Source: Listeria valentina (GTDB lineage Bacteria > Bacillota > Bacilli > Lactobacillales > Listeriaceae). From it: DNA of 64,000 nt. The stretch lies in assembly GCF_011800755.1 (NCBI RefSeq), contig NZ_JAATJW010000003.1, forward strand, positions 39,902 through 103,901, written 5' to 3'. The notes beneath the pieces were generated by a model that was not told the DNA's origin, ran no database searches, and worked only from the letters and a program-made list of their open reading frames with translations. The position numbers and the translations under genes are program-made. Below, one piece after another: positions 55,282 to 63,101 of the stretch; the first letter of the stretch is position 1, and every line of letters begins with the position of its first letter.

Positions 55282-55331
55282 TTGTGAAAAAATTCGGCAT
55301 CAACCACCAGCGGTTGTTCTCCCTTTCACAA
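55282..55331. promoter_or_regulatory. Two candidate Rex boxes upstream of cydA
   Basis: TTGTGAAAAAATTCGGCA (55282-55299) and TTGTTCTCCCTTTCACAA (55314-55331) each have one perfect half and one weak half of the Rex consensus TTGTGAA-W4-TTCACAA. The perfect halves face each other as an inverted pair. Rex represses cyd in related bacteria when NADH is low. Confidence 0.55.
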
Positions 55332-55561
55332 TCATAGGTAAATTTCACTACAAAATACTTTTTCGCAAACACTATAAGAAAAATTATTAAACTAGAATTA
55401 GTTCTGTATACAGTATATTTTATCCTATTTCGCCTGAAAATCATTTAGTTCTTTAGTAGCTTTTTTATAGATTGATGTACACAATTGAAACAGATAAAGT
55501 TGAAGCCTTTGCTAGACTTGAACTAGAGTTTTGCTCGAAACTTCACATATAAAAATAAAAA
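55332..55561. other. Intergenic region between cydA and tadA
   Basis: This AT-rich, non-coding stretch should hold the cyd promoter. The palindrome CTGTATACAG is at 55404-55413. No ORF is supported. Confidence 0.4.
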
Positions 55562-55576
55562 TAGGGATTCCCCTAA
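55562..55576 (-). terminator. Short terminator after tadA
   Basis: On the minus strand TAGGG-GAAT-CCCTA is followed by TTTTTATTTTT. The stem is short, so the call is tentative. Confidence 0.45.
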
Positions 55577-55591
55577 AATAGTAAAAAAGGC

Positions 55592-56074
55592 TTACTCGGT
55601 TTTTTTGGACTTGTAATTTTTTTTACGCTCCCTTAAATCCTTAAAAAACGAGGTAAGCAATTCTGCCGTTTCTTGCTGCAGGAGTCCTTTTTCAACTTCA
55701 CAGGTGTGGTTGAAACGATCGTCTTCTAGCAGGTTCATCAGTGTTCCCGCTGTTCCTGCTTTTGGGTCACTCGCTCCGTAGTAAACTTTATGAATCCGCG
55801 AAAGCAAGATGGCGCCGCTACACATGGGACAAGGTTCAAGTGTGACATATAAATCTGCCCCCGAAAGTCTCCAGGAACCTCGATTGATGCAAGCATCTTG
55901 AATGGCTAGAAGCTCCGCGTGTGTAATTGCGTTTTGGGACGTTTCGCGTAAATTATGGCCACGACCAATAATTTCTCCATCTAATACTACAACTGCTCCG
56001 ATCGGTACTTCGCCAAGCGCCCGTGCTTTTTCAGCTTCTTTTATAGCTTCTCGCATAAATTTCTCTTTTTCCAC
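55592..56074 (-). CDS. tadA: tRNA-specific adenosine deaminase TadA
   Basis: TadA converts A34 of tRNA-Arg(ACG) to inosine. The 160-residue cytidine-deaminase-fold protein has HAE (H52, E54) and PCPMC (Cys82, Cys85) as zinc ligands and proton shuttle, and the N-terminal MREAIKEAEKARALGEVPIG. GTG 56074 has GAGGAACG upstream. Length is typical. Confidence 0.96.
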   Translation of the reverse strand: MEKEKFMREAIKEAEKARALGEVPIGAVVVLDGEIIGRGHNLRETSQNAITHAELLAIQDACINRGSWRLSGADLYVTLEPCPMCSGAILLSRIHKVYYGASDPKAGTAGTLMNLLEDDRFNHTCEVEKGLLQQETAELLTSFFKDLRERKKNYKSKKTE

Positions 56075-56208
56075 TTCCGTTCCTCACTTCTCAACCGTTT
56101 TTTTCATCTTAGCATAATCTCACTTTTCTTTACAGTTGCTTTTTAGATTTAAATATATTACCATGTTTTAATATCAGGTACTAATTTTTTAAACAGAGGA
56201 AATCTATT

Positions 56209-57789
56209 TTGTATTCAGAAAACTTAATCGCACCCGAAATTTATAACATTACGGACGAAATCACAAAATTCGCCTCTGATAAAACGGCATTGATTTGGAA
56301 ATCTCCAAGCGAACCTGAAAGAAGCTGGAGCTATAACGAGCTACTTTCTGAAGCACGTAAATTTGCAAATGTCGTTACTCAAGCAGGAATTAAAAAAGGA
56401 GATCACATTATTGTGATCACGCCTCGCTTGCTTGAAACTTATTCGATTTATATGGGTTTATGGATGGCTGGTGCCATTATTATTCCTGCATCTGAACTTT
56501 TGAAAGCACACGACCTTGAATATCGCATTCACCAAGCCGGCGTGAAAGGAATTATTGCTTATGCAGGAATCCATCAAGAAGTTAATAAAATTCCAGATAT
56601 TGCTTCCTTAGTAAAAATGCGCATTTTACTTGATGAAACAGACTCGGAATGGACAAGTTACGAAGCAGTCATGGCAGAGGCTTCTGATACTTTTACACCC
56701 GTTGAAACTCACCGAGATGATCCATGTTTACTTGCTTTCACAAGCGGAACAACTGGAAACCCGAAAGGCGTCGTACACGTTCATGGCTGGGGTTACGCCC
56801 ATATTCGGATTGCGGCTGATCACTGGCTTGATATTCGCGAAAATGACCGCGTTTGGGCAACAGCTGGTCCTGGATGGCAAAAATGGATTTGGTCACCGTT
56901 TCTTTCTGTCCTCGGAAAAGGCGCAACGGGATTCATGTACAGCGGACGTTTCTCACCTGAAAACCAACTGAAATTGCTAGAACAGCAGCAAATTAATGTC
57001 CTTTGCTGTACGCCGACCGAGTATCGTTTAATGGTCAAAGTGCCAAACTTGGATAGATTCGATTTATCCCATCTTAGAAGCGCCGTTTCTGCCGGAGAAC
57101 CACTTAACCGCGAAGTTATCAATGTTTTCCAAGATACATTCGGAATCAAAGTGCGCGATGGTTATGGCCAAACTGAAAGCACACTTCTGATTGGCACGCT
57201 GGTTGATACTCCAATCCGTCCAGGTTCGATGGGAAAACCTATTATGCCAGAATATATGGCTATTGTCGATGAAGCTGGCAATCCGGTTCCGCAAGGTGAA
57301 ATTGGCGATATTGCAGTTCGGAAAGATTTCCCGGCGCTCTTTAAGACGTATTATAAAGAACCTGAACGGCTGGAAAAAGCCATCCGTGGTAATTATTTTG
57401 TCACCGGAGACCGGGCTTACGCCGATGAATCTAACTATTACTGGTTCCAAGGACGCAATGACGATATTATTATCAGTTCGGGATACACCATTGGGCCGTT
57501 TGAAGTTGAGGATGCGCTCACGCACCATGAAGCCGTAAAGGAAGTTGCGGTTGTGGCAAGCCCAGATGAAATTCGTGGCACCGTCGTGAAAGTCTTCATT
57601 GTGCTCAAGGATGGTTACACGGGCAGTGATGAGCTAAAACGAGAACTACAAATGTTTACCAAGAAAATCACCGCCCCGTATAAATACCCTCGCCGAATTG
57701 AATTTGTGAATTCGCTCCCTAAAACGGATTCAGGGAAAATTAGACGCGTAGCGCTGCGCGAACAAGAATTTGCGAAACTTAAAAATTAA
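56209..57789 (+). CDS. Acyl-CoA synthetase (AMP-forming)
   Basis: The 526-residue ANL-superfamily enzyme has the P-loop TSGTTGNPKG (178-187), YGQTES, GDRAYADE-type A8 region and the catalytic Lys in TDSGKIRR (about K510). It resembles medium/branched-chain acyl-CoA or acetyl-CoA synthetases of this position in Listeria. It activates a short carboxylic acid with ATP and CoA. TTG 56209 follows AGAGGAA. It is monocistronic, divergent from tadA. Confidence 0.9.
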   Translation: MYSENLIAPEIYNITDEITKFASDKTALIWKSPSEPERSWSYNELLSEARKFANVVTQAGIKKGDHIIVITPRLLETYSIYMGLWMAGAIIIPASELLKAHDLEYRIHQAGVKGIIAYAGIHQEVNKIPDIASLVKMRILLDETDSEWTSYEAVMAEASDTFTPVETHRDDPCLLAFTSGTTGNPKGVVHVHGWGYAHIRIAADHWLDIRENDRVWATAGPGWQKWIWSPFLSVLGKGATGFMYSGRFSPENQLKLLEQQQINVLCCTPTEYRLMVKVPNLDRFDLSHLRSAVSAGEPLNREVINVFQDTFGIKVRDGYGQTESTLLIGTLVDTPIRPGSMGKPIMPEYMAIVDEAGNPVPQGEIGDIAVRKDFPALFKTYYKEPERLEKAIRGNYFVTGDRAYADESNYYWFQGRNDDIIISSGYTIGPFEVEDALTHHEAVKEVAVVASPDEIRGTVVKVFIVLKDGYTGSDELKRELQMFTKKITAPYKYPRRIEFVNSLPKTDSGKIRRVALREQEFAKLKN

Positions 57790-57791
57790 AC

Positions 57792-57852
57792 AAAGACGAT
57801 CTCCCTAAAAGTTCAGATGGAAACTGGACTTATAAGGGAGATCGTCTTTTTA
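57792..57852 (+). terminator. Terminator of the acyl-CoA synthetase gene
   Basis: AAAGACGATCTCCCT pairs with AGGGAGATCGTCTTT, followed by T-rich sequence. Confidence 0.85.
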
Positions 57853-57856
57853 AAGC

Positions 57857-57889
57857 GAAAACCGGCAAGAAACAAAACTGCCGGTTTTC
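57857..57889 (-). terminator. Terminator of the LPXTG protein gene
   Basis: GAAAACCGGCA pairs with TGCCGGTTTTC just after the stop codon. The T-run is interrupted (TTTTCGCTTT). Confidence 0.65.
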
Positions 57890-57898
57890 ACTTAACTA

Positions 57899-59152
57899 TT
57901 AATTTCTTTTTCTTAAGTATAAGCCCGCTAGTACAGCAAGAAATGTTCCCGCCGCAGCAAGTCCGCCTGTTTCTGCATCCCCAGTTTTTGGAAGTGCTGC
58001 TGGATCAGCTTTTTTCGCAACTGTTTTTACAACTGGCGCTGCTGGTTTAGCCGGTTTAACTGGTTTTTTCGCTGTTTGAAGAGGTTTGATACCTGTGTTC
58101 TCCAAAAGACTTGTATCTCCATAAGTGTAAACGCCAATATCGCTCATTTCGCCCGTTTCAAGGATAAACGACCAGATAAGGACAACTGAACCGCTCTTCA
58201 GTGGTGTTGCCAAATGAATATGGAAGTTTCCGTTTGCATCTGCAATCGCTTCACCAATAACGTCGCCATTTTCATTTCCTAATTGTACATAAGCATTTGG
58301 TTTCGTTGTTCCATAAACGTCTGTTGCAGTTGATTTCACTGGATCAATTTGTGGTGCTGCGTAATCAAACATATCTTCGTCATCAATTACCGTATAGGTA
58401 AATGTAACTCGAGATTCATTTCCCGCTGCATCACGTGCTACGATTACCGCAGAAAACGTACCAGCTTTTGATGTATTAAGCGTTGTCGATCCATCCGCAA
58501 AGAAGACTTCGTAGTCACCAGAGTTATCCGATACGTCTACTAATTCGTCCGCAAACCATCCTTCATCTAGCGAGAATTCAAGATTATTTTCAAATAAGCT
58601 CAAAACAGGTGCTTTTGTATCAACTACTGTGTAGCTTACAGAGATTTCTTCTGTTGTTGTGCCATTTGTTGCTTCAATTACAACTGATTTCTTCCCAATT
58701 GTTGAAAGAACTGGATTTGTTTTAAAGCTTAGTGCCACACCAGATTTTCCTTCTGCAAAGTATGCAGGTGTAACGCTTGAATTAATTTCTACACTCACGT
58801 TTGCTTTTGCTACAGCAAGTGGTGTTGTAACTTTCGCATCCTTTTTAGCTACAGCTTTTTTGTCATCTGCTTTTACAGATTCTTTTGGCTTCGCTGCTTC
58901 TTGTGGTGCTTTTTCAGCTTGTTTATCTGTTCCTTGTTCCGGTTTCACTTCTGGAACATCTTTTTCAAGCTGTTTTGATTCATTTTCTTGCACGGCATCT
59001 TGCTGTTTGACTTCGTTTTGTACCTGACTTTCGCTAACAACCTTTTCGTCTTTGTCTACTTCTGGCGCCTCTACTGCAAGTACAGAACTTGGTAAAAACA
59101 AGCCCACCAACAAAGCTAAAACTCCACAACTTACTTTTATAGTCTTTTTCAT
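57899..59152 (-). CDS. LPXTG-anchored surface protein with Ig-like repeats
   Basis: The 417-residue protein starts at ATG 59152 (GGGAGAA upstream) with a signal peptide ending SVLAVEA. A Lys/Glu-rich region spans about 30-115, then two Ig-like cadherin-type modules (about 120-260) and a Big-like module (DVYGTTKPNAYVQLGNENG). A Pro/Lys/Ala linker leads to LPKTG (387-391), a hydrophobic stretch and RKRN. Sortase A should attach it to peptidoglycan. It occupies the place of a known Listeria LPXTG protein next to cyd. The ligand is unknown. Confidence 0.92.
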   Translation of the reverse strand: MKKTIKVSCGVLALLVGLFLPSSVLAVEAPEVDKDEKVVSESQVQNEVKQQDAVQENESKQLEKDVPEVKPEQGTDKQAEKAPQEAAKPKESVKADDKKAVAKKDAKVTTPLAVAKANVSVEINSSVTPAYFAEGKSGVALSFKTNPVLSTIGKKSVVIEATNGTTTEEISVSYTVVDTKAPVLSLFENNLEFSLDEGWFADELVDVSDNSGDYEVFFADGSTTLNTSKAGTFSAVIVARDAAGNESRVTFTYTVIDDEDMFDYAAPQIDPVKSTATDVYGTTKPNAYVQLGNENGDVIGEAIADANGNFHIHLATPLKSGSVVLIWSFILETGEMSDIGVYTYGDTSLLENTGIKPLQTAKKPVKPAKPAAPVVKTVAKKADPAALPKTGDAETGGLAAAGTFLAVLAGLYLRKRN

Positions 59153-59310
59153 CTTGATTCTCCCTTTTTCATGAAGTTTTGAATGGCTTAAGCTCCTTAT
59201 CAGAACCGCTCCATTCCATTTAAGTATAGCAACGGGATTCACAAGAAACTAGCAAATCTTTCGCTAAACGGAAGGTATTTTCATCGTTTGTCACAAAATG
59301 TTCACATTCG

Positions 59311-59339
59311 TTTACAATTTAGCAAAACCGGAGTACGAT
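59311..59339 (+). promoter_or_regulatory. Candidate promoter of the MFS exporter gene
   Basis: TTTACA (59311-59316) and TACGAT (59334-59339) with 17-bp spacing, 25 bases before the TTG start. Confidence 0.5.
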
Positions 59340-59364
59340 AAAACAAACAAAGGAGCGATTTTTC

Positions 59365-60561
59365 TTGGATGCAAAATTAAATTGGAAACGAAATCTTTAT
59401 ATTTCTTGGCTGGGTTGTTTCCTAACGGGTGTCAGTTTTAACCTAGTCATGCCGTTTATGTCTTTATATATTTCAGACCTTGGCGTGACAGATCATACGG
59501 AGTTAAATGTTTGGTCAGGGCTTGCTGTCAGCGCAACGGCTCTTACTTCCGCTCTCGTCTCGCCATTTTGGGGGAGATTAGCAGACCGGAAAGGCCGCCG
59601 TTTGATGCTACTCCGGGCATCACTTGGGATGACAATCACGATGGGCTGCCTTGGTCTTGTTCAAAACGTCTATCAGCTGGTTCTTTTGCGAGCACTTAAT
59701 GGTCTTTTATCGGGATACATACCTAATGCAACAGCACTCGTCGCCTCGCAAGCGCCGCAAAATAAAAGCGGATGGACGCTTGGATTCCTTTCTACTGGGA
59801 CGATTTCGGGCACTTTGATCGGTCCGTTAATCGGCGGGTTTCTTGCAGACATATTTGGATACCGACCTGTTTTTTTCATTACCGGATTCGTTTTATTACT
59901 GACTTTTTTGCTGACTTTATTTTTCTTGAAGGAAGATTTCAAACCTGTAATCCGCGAAAAGATGCTTACAACACGGCAGTTATTCCAGCGGTTGCCAGGC
60001 AAAAATCTGATTCTTGGTCTTTTCTTGACGACTTTTATCATTCAAATTGCCAATACTTCCATCAGTCCGATTTTACCGCTTTATATTCGTGAACTCCTTG
60101 GGAGCGACAATAATATCTCATTAATTAGTGGTATTATCACCTCTGCACCAGGAATCTCTGCCTTGATTGCTTCCCCGTATCTTGGGAAGCTTGGTGACAA
60201 AATTGGTAATCATAAAGTTTTAATTGGCGGACTTATCGCTGCCGCTATCATCATGGTGCCAATGGCTTGGGTACAAAACCCGCTTGAACTTGGATTGCTT
60301 CGATTCTTGCTTGGATTCACAACTGGCGCGCTAATGCCTTCTATCAACACCTTGATTAACAAAAATTCACCGCGCGACTCGCTTAGCAGCATTTTTTCAT
60401 ACAATCAAAGTTCGCAAAGTCTTGGTAATGTGGCGGGGCCGCTAATTGGGTCAAGTGTTTCTGCAGCATTTGGATACCCGATTGTGTTTTATATGACCAG
60501 CCTTTTCTTACTAGGCAACTTGTTTTTCACACACAACATGTTCAAGAAGCATTCGAAATAA
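59365..60561 (+). CDS. MFS multidrug-type efflux transporter
   Basis: The 398-residue, 12-helix protein belongs to the DHA1 drug:H+ antiporter group. It has the motif-A segment SPFWGRLADRKGRRLMLL between helices 2 and 3 and the antiporter motif-C-like GPLIGGFLADIFGY in helix 5. TTG 59365 follows AAAGGAG. It is monocistronic. Substrate is unknown. Confidence 0.88.
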   Translation: MDAKLNWKRNLYISWLGCFLTGVSFNLVMPFMSLYISDLGVTDHTELNVWSGLAVSATALTSALVSPFWGRLADRKGRRLMLLRASLGMTITMGCLGLVQNVYQLVLLRALNGLLSGYIPNATALVASQAPQNKSGWTLGFLSTGTISGTLIGPLIGGFLADIFGYRPVFFITGFVLLLTFLLTLFFLKEDFKPVIREKMLTTRQLFQRLPGKNLILGLFLTTFIIQIANTSISPILPLYIRELLGSDNNISLISGIITSAPGISALIASPYLGKLGDKIGNHKVLIGGLIAAAIIMVPMAWVQNPLELGLLRFLLGFTTGALMPSINTLINKNSPRDSLSSIFSYNQSSQSLGNVAGPLIGSSVSAAFGYPIVFYMTSLFLLGNLFFTHNMFKKHSK

Positions 60562-60568
60562 ACCAATC

Positions 60569-60609
60569 AAAATGAGCTAGTGCCACTTTATCGCGCTAGC
60601 CCATTTTTT
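60569..60609 (+). terminator. Terminator of the MFS exporter gene
   Basis: AAAATGAGCTAGTGC pairs imperfectly with GCGCTAGCCCATTTT, followed by a T-run. Confidence 0.7.
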
Positions 60610-60638
60610 ATTTATCCAGCACTCCTGCGTTTCTTGCC

Positions 60639-61013
60639 TTATTTATTTTCATGGTTTTCTCCAGCATTTGTTTTGAACACTTCAACTAGATTTTTTAAAA
60701 CGTTTGGGACCTTCACCCCTAGTTGCATCAGTGTTTCAATCATTGTGAGCAGCTCATTCGCTAGGTAAAAAAAGGCCGTTCCGTCGCGCACCATATTCCC
60801 ATCTCCAATGACAAGGTCTGTTTGATGAGCGACCGCGATCACTAGAAAAATGGCTAATTTCTTTAAAAGGGCCTGAATCGCAAAGCGCCACGTGATTTTT
60901 CTTCGATTAATGGCGAGAAAAAGCTGAAATAGATAGTTAACACCTAGAAAGTATAGCAAAACTTGGAAAATGACATTGCTTTCTCCAAAAATCGAATGTA
61001 AGTACTGATCCAT
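60639..61013 (-). CDS. Phage holin-family protein (TcdE/Bhl-like)
   Basis: The 124-residue membrane protein has three to four hydrophobic helices and the family-like pattern FQLFLAINRRKITWRFAIQALLKKLAIFLVIAVAHQTD (core KLAIFLVIAVAHQTD), then DGTAFFYLANELLTMIE and a charged C-terminus. Phage holins of this family permeabilise the membrane to release endolysin; TcdE exports toxin. Here there is no endolysin or phage structural gene. Its ribosome-binding site lies inside a 17-residue leader ORF, and its promoter overlaps a palindromic operator shared with a divergent XRE repressor. Confidence 0.82.
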   Translation of the reverse strand: MDQYLHSIFGESNVIFQVLLYFLGVNYLFQLFLAINRRKITWRFAIQALLKKLAIFLVIAVAHQTDLVIGDGNMVRDGTAFFYLANELLTMIETLMQLGVKVPNVLKNLVEVFKTNAGENHENK

Positions 61014-61015
61014 TT

Positions 61016-61069
61016 TTAGCCTCCTCCCTTCAAAATCGATTTTCCCGTATCAATCTTATTTCCTTCCAT
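61016..61069 (-). CDS. 17-residue leader peptide upstream of the holin
   Basis: ATG 61069 follows TTGGAGGG and encodes MEGNKIDTGKSILKGGG. The stop is 2 bases before the holin ATG, and the GGGAGGAGG at its end is the holin ribosome-binding site, so translation of the two must be linked. It could be a leader for translational control or a small peptide product. No family is known. Confidence 0.45.
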   Translation of the reverse strand: MEGNKIDTGKSILKGGG

Positions 61070-61103
61070 GTTTTCAATCCCTCCAATTTTTATCTCTGTA
61101 TGT

Positions 61104-61148
61104 ATTTTAGCACCAAATTGGTTACATGTAAATTAATTGGTGCTAAAA
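61104..61148. promoter_or_regulatory. Nested palindromic operator over the holin promoter
   Basis: TTTTAGCACCAA (61105-61116) and TTGGTGCTAAAA (61137-61148) are perfect inverted copies around a central TTACATGTAA (61122-61131). The leftward promoter for the leader/holin fits inside: -35 TTTACA (61127-61132), 17 bp, -10 TAAAAT (61104-61109). A protein bound here would block it. The adjacent XRE repressor is the obvious candidate. Confidence 0.7.
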
Positions 61149-61162
61149 ACGCTAAATTGTTT

Positions 61163-61187
61163 CCAAATAGGTTACAGCGTGTTATAC
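61163..61187 (+). promoter_or_regulatory. Second operator copy at the XRE promoter
   Basis: CCAAATAGGTTACA (61163-61176) repeats CCAAATTGGTTACA of the main operator (61113-61126) with one change. It sits directly before a -10-like TATACT (61182-61187), suggesting autoregulation. Confidence 0.5.
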
Positions 61188-61219
61188 TGAAACTATTCTA
61201 TAAAAGGAGAAGATCGGAT

Positions 61220-61558
61220 ATGGAGCTCAACAAATTTGTAGGAAATAAAATCCGCCAGTTTCGTGAAAATAGCCAAATGAGCCAAGGAGCTTTAGCAACT
61301 GAGCTTGAGACAACTCGCCAAACGATTAGTCGCTATGAAAATGGCGAGCGCAAAGTGAGCCAAGATGTTCTTTATCAGCTTGCGGGCATTTTTAATCAAC
61401 CGATTGATGCCTTTTTTCCTCCAAGAGCGAGTGCAAATGACAAGAACGAGCATGTGCTAACGATTGCCGCTCACCTTGATGCTGATGTTACGGAGGAAGA
61501 GATGCGCGACATTTTGGCGTATATAGATATGAAAAAGAGGCTCCACCGCGGGGAGTGA
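61220..61558 (+). CDS. XRE/Cro-CI-family repressor
   Basis: The 112-residue protein has an N-terminal HTH (about 6-62, with MSQGALATELETTRQTISRYENG) and a short helical C-terminus (VTEEEMRDILAYIDMKKRL). ATG 61220 follows AAAAGGAGA; an upstream in-frame extension would cross the operator and is rejected. The divergent holin promoter and a repeated operator suggest it represses the holin unit and itself. The following gene encodes an ImmA-like protein, the usual partner that inactivates such repressors. Confidence 0.88.
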   Translation: MELNKFVGNKIRQFRENSQMSQGALATELETTRQTISRYENGERKVSQDVLYQLAGIFNQPIDAFFPPRASANDKNEHVLTIAAHLDADVTEEEMRDILAYIDMKKRLHRGE

Positions 61559-61564
61559 GTGAAT

Positions 61565-62017
61565 ATGTATGAAAAACTCGTGAATGATTACAAAGATTTT
61601 ATAACTATTAAGGAAGAAAAAATGCCAGATAAGCTTCCGGGACTTTTTCTGGATGGCACCATTTTTATTGATAGCCGAAAGACACAAATTGAAAAGCGCT
61701 GTCTTCTAATAGAAGAGTTGATGCACTGGAGATATACTTACGGGAATATTGTAGATCAGAATAATTTACCCAATCGCAAGCAAGAAATTTTTGCGCGGCG
61801 GCGTGCATTTGAGGAACTAGTTCCGATTGATGAAATTATCCGATGCTTTTATCTTGGGTTAACGGAATATCATGAAGTGGCGGAGCAACTAGAGGTAACA
61901 GAGGAATTTTTGCGGAGCACAGTAGATGCTTACCGGGAGAAATACGGGATGATGTACAACTATGGCCGTTACTATATCAATTTTGGCAACACGATCGATG
62001 TGTACCGAAAATATTAA
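61565..62017 (+). CDS. ImmA/IrrE-like metallopeptidase-family protein
   Basis: The 150-residue protein resembles phage and ICE ImmA proteins paired with XRE repressors. Visible features are the LIEELMHWRYTYGNIVDQNN helix region (counterpart of EELGHHxT.GDI, abbreviated), then RKQEIFARRRAFEELVPIDEI. The second His of the usual EELGHH is Trp, and a full HExxH is not present, so peptidase activity is uncertain. It starts 6 bases after the repressor stop and is surely co-transcribed. Confidence 0.78.
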   Translation: MYEKLVNDYKDFITIKEEKMPDKLPGLFLDGTIFIDSRKTQIEKRCLLIEELMHWRYTYGNIVDQNNLPNRKQEIFARRRAFEELVPIDEIIRCFYLGLTEYHEVAEQLEVTEEFLRSTVDAYREKYGMMYNYGRYYINFGNTIDVYRKY

Positions 62018-62031
62018 TTTCAATCTTAAAA

Positions 62032-62047
62032 TGTTTCATGTGAAACA
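62032..62047. promoter_or_regulatory. parS-like 16-mer (one mismatch)
   Basis: TGTTTCATGTGAAACA differs from consensus parS only at position 8 (C to T). It lies 15 bases after the ImmA-like stop. It may be a weaker ParB site about 27 kb from the perfect copy at 34801. Confidence 0.5.
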
Positions 62048-62075
62048 ATGACAATGAATCTAGAATATAAACTTA

Positions 62076-62139
62076 AATAGAACAGAAGTGCTAACAACTC
62101 CATTCATGAATGGCCTCGTTTAGCGACTTCTGTTCTATT
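62076..62139. terminator. Long hairpin after the ImmA-like gene
   Basis: AATAGAACAGAAGT pairs perfectly with ACTTCTGTTCTATT. Inner CTAAC/GTTTAG and the palindrome CCATTCATGAATGG extend it. It is followed by ATTAT, not a clean T-run, but is probably the terminator of the repressor operon. Confidence 0.55.
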
Positions 62140-62249
62140 ATTATAGCTGGTTAGCCTTATCTATTTTTTAGTTCCAGAATCTTTGTGTGTTTCAATTGAT
62201 GCTGGCGAAATCTTGCTATAGCTCAGCTTTCTTATTAATTTACGCCATT

Positions 62250-63101
62250 TTAACTAATGAGCTTCGCAAATGTCTCCACCAATATCCCGCTAGCAACAGC
62301 TTTAAATAAAGAAGATGAAAACTCACCTTTATTCTGCTTTATAAAATTAATAAATGATGTGCTATCTTGTTTTTCAGCAAGCTCCAAAGCTTTTTCACTT
62401 GCCACTTTCACAGTTGAAGACGGGTCTTGAATTGCTGATACTACTTTTTTTAATTCTTCTTGAATCTTATTCCACTCTAATTGGTCATTTGAAACCTGAG
62501 TTACTGAAGAGTTATATTGATGACCAATAGAACTATTTCCTGAATTATTATTACCAGAATTGTTTATAGAATGATCGTTTAAAACAGATGAATTATTAGA
62601 ATTCACACTGTTATTATCTCCCGAAATATCATAAACGTGGTTTTCAATCACATCTATTTTTTGAGTGCTGTTAATTACCCCGTTAAATGCTTCTTCTATA
62701 ATACCTCGAACCTTTTCGGCAAACTCTTTATCTGGAAAAAAAACACTGTACGTTATACCAGAATTTAATAATAAATTAAGAAACGTTTTGTTCCCCGGTC
62801 TATTCTTAATTACTTTGTATATATATCCAATTGATAAAGCCGCAACAATTATTCCCAAGAAGCCATTAATGTATTTAACAATAAACCAAGAAATAATTAA
62901 AGTTACTATAGCAGCATACGGGATTTTCAATTTCCTTTCTGTTTTCCCTACATTTACTTTGGAAATGCTACTTAATTGAATTGTAGTATGTGGTAACTTC
63001 AAAACATTCTTTGAAACGATCATACTTTCGGTCCTTATTTCGTTTCCATTATCATTGTCTAATATGCTTTTTAAAAATCCTTCCTTTTCTTCCAATATCA
63101 C
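62250..63101 (-). CDS. Unknown membrane protein with Asn/Ser-rich linker
   Basis: The 283-residue product (GTG 63101, or TTG 63095, after AGAGGAG) has three parts. Residues about 20-65 resemble a small PH-like beta domain (MIVSKNVLKLPHTTIQLSSI), then two membrane helices (about 62-100). A strikingly Asn/Ser-rich stretch (about 160-200; GDNNSVNSNNSSV, NNSGNNNSGNSSIG) follows, and finally a helical domain (about 205-283) with a hydrophobic C-terminus (GILVETFAKLIS). Membrane-PH plus Asn-rich linkers are seen in some accessory and anti-phage proteins, but I do not recognise this one. It lies close to an element boundary. Confidence 0.7.
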   Translation of the reverse strand: MILEEKEGFLKSILDNDNGNEIRTESMIVSKNVLKLPHTTIQLSSISKVNVGKTERKLKIPYAAIVTLIISWFIVKYINGFLGIIVAALSIGYIYKVIKNRPGNKTFLNLLLNSGITYSVFFPDKEFAEKVRGIIEEAFNGVINSTQKIDVIENHVYDISGDNNSVNSNNSSVLNDHSINNSGNNNSGNSSIGHQYNSSVTQVSNDQLEWNKIQEELKKVVSAIQDPSSTVKVASEKALELAEKQDSTSFINFIKQNKGEFSSSLFKAVASGILVETFAKLIS

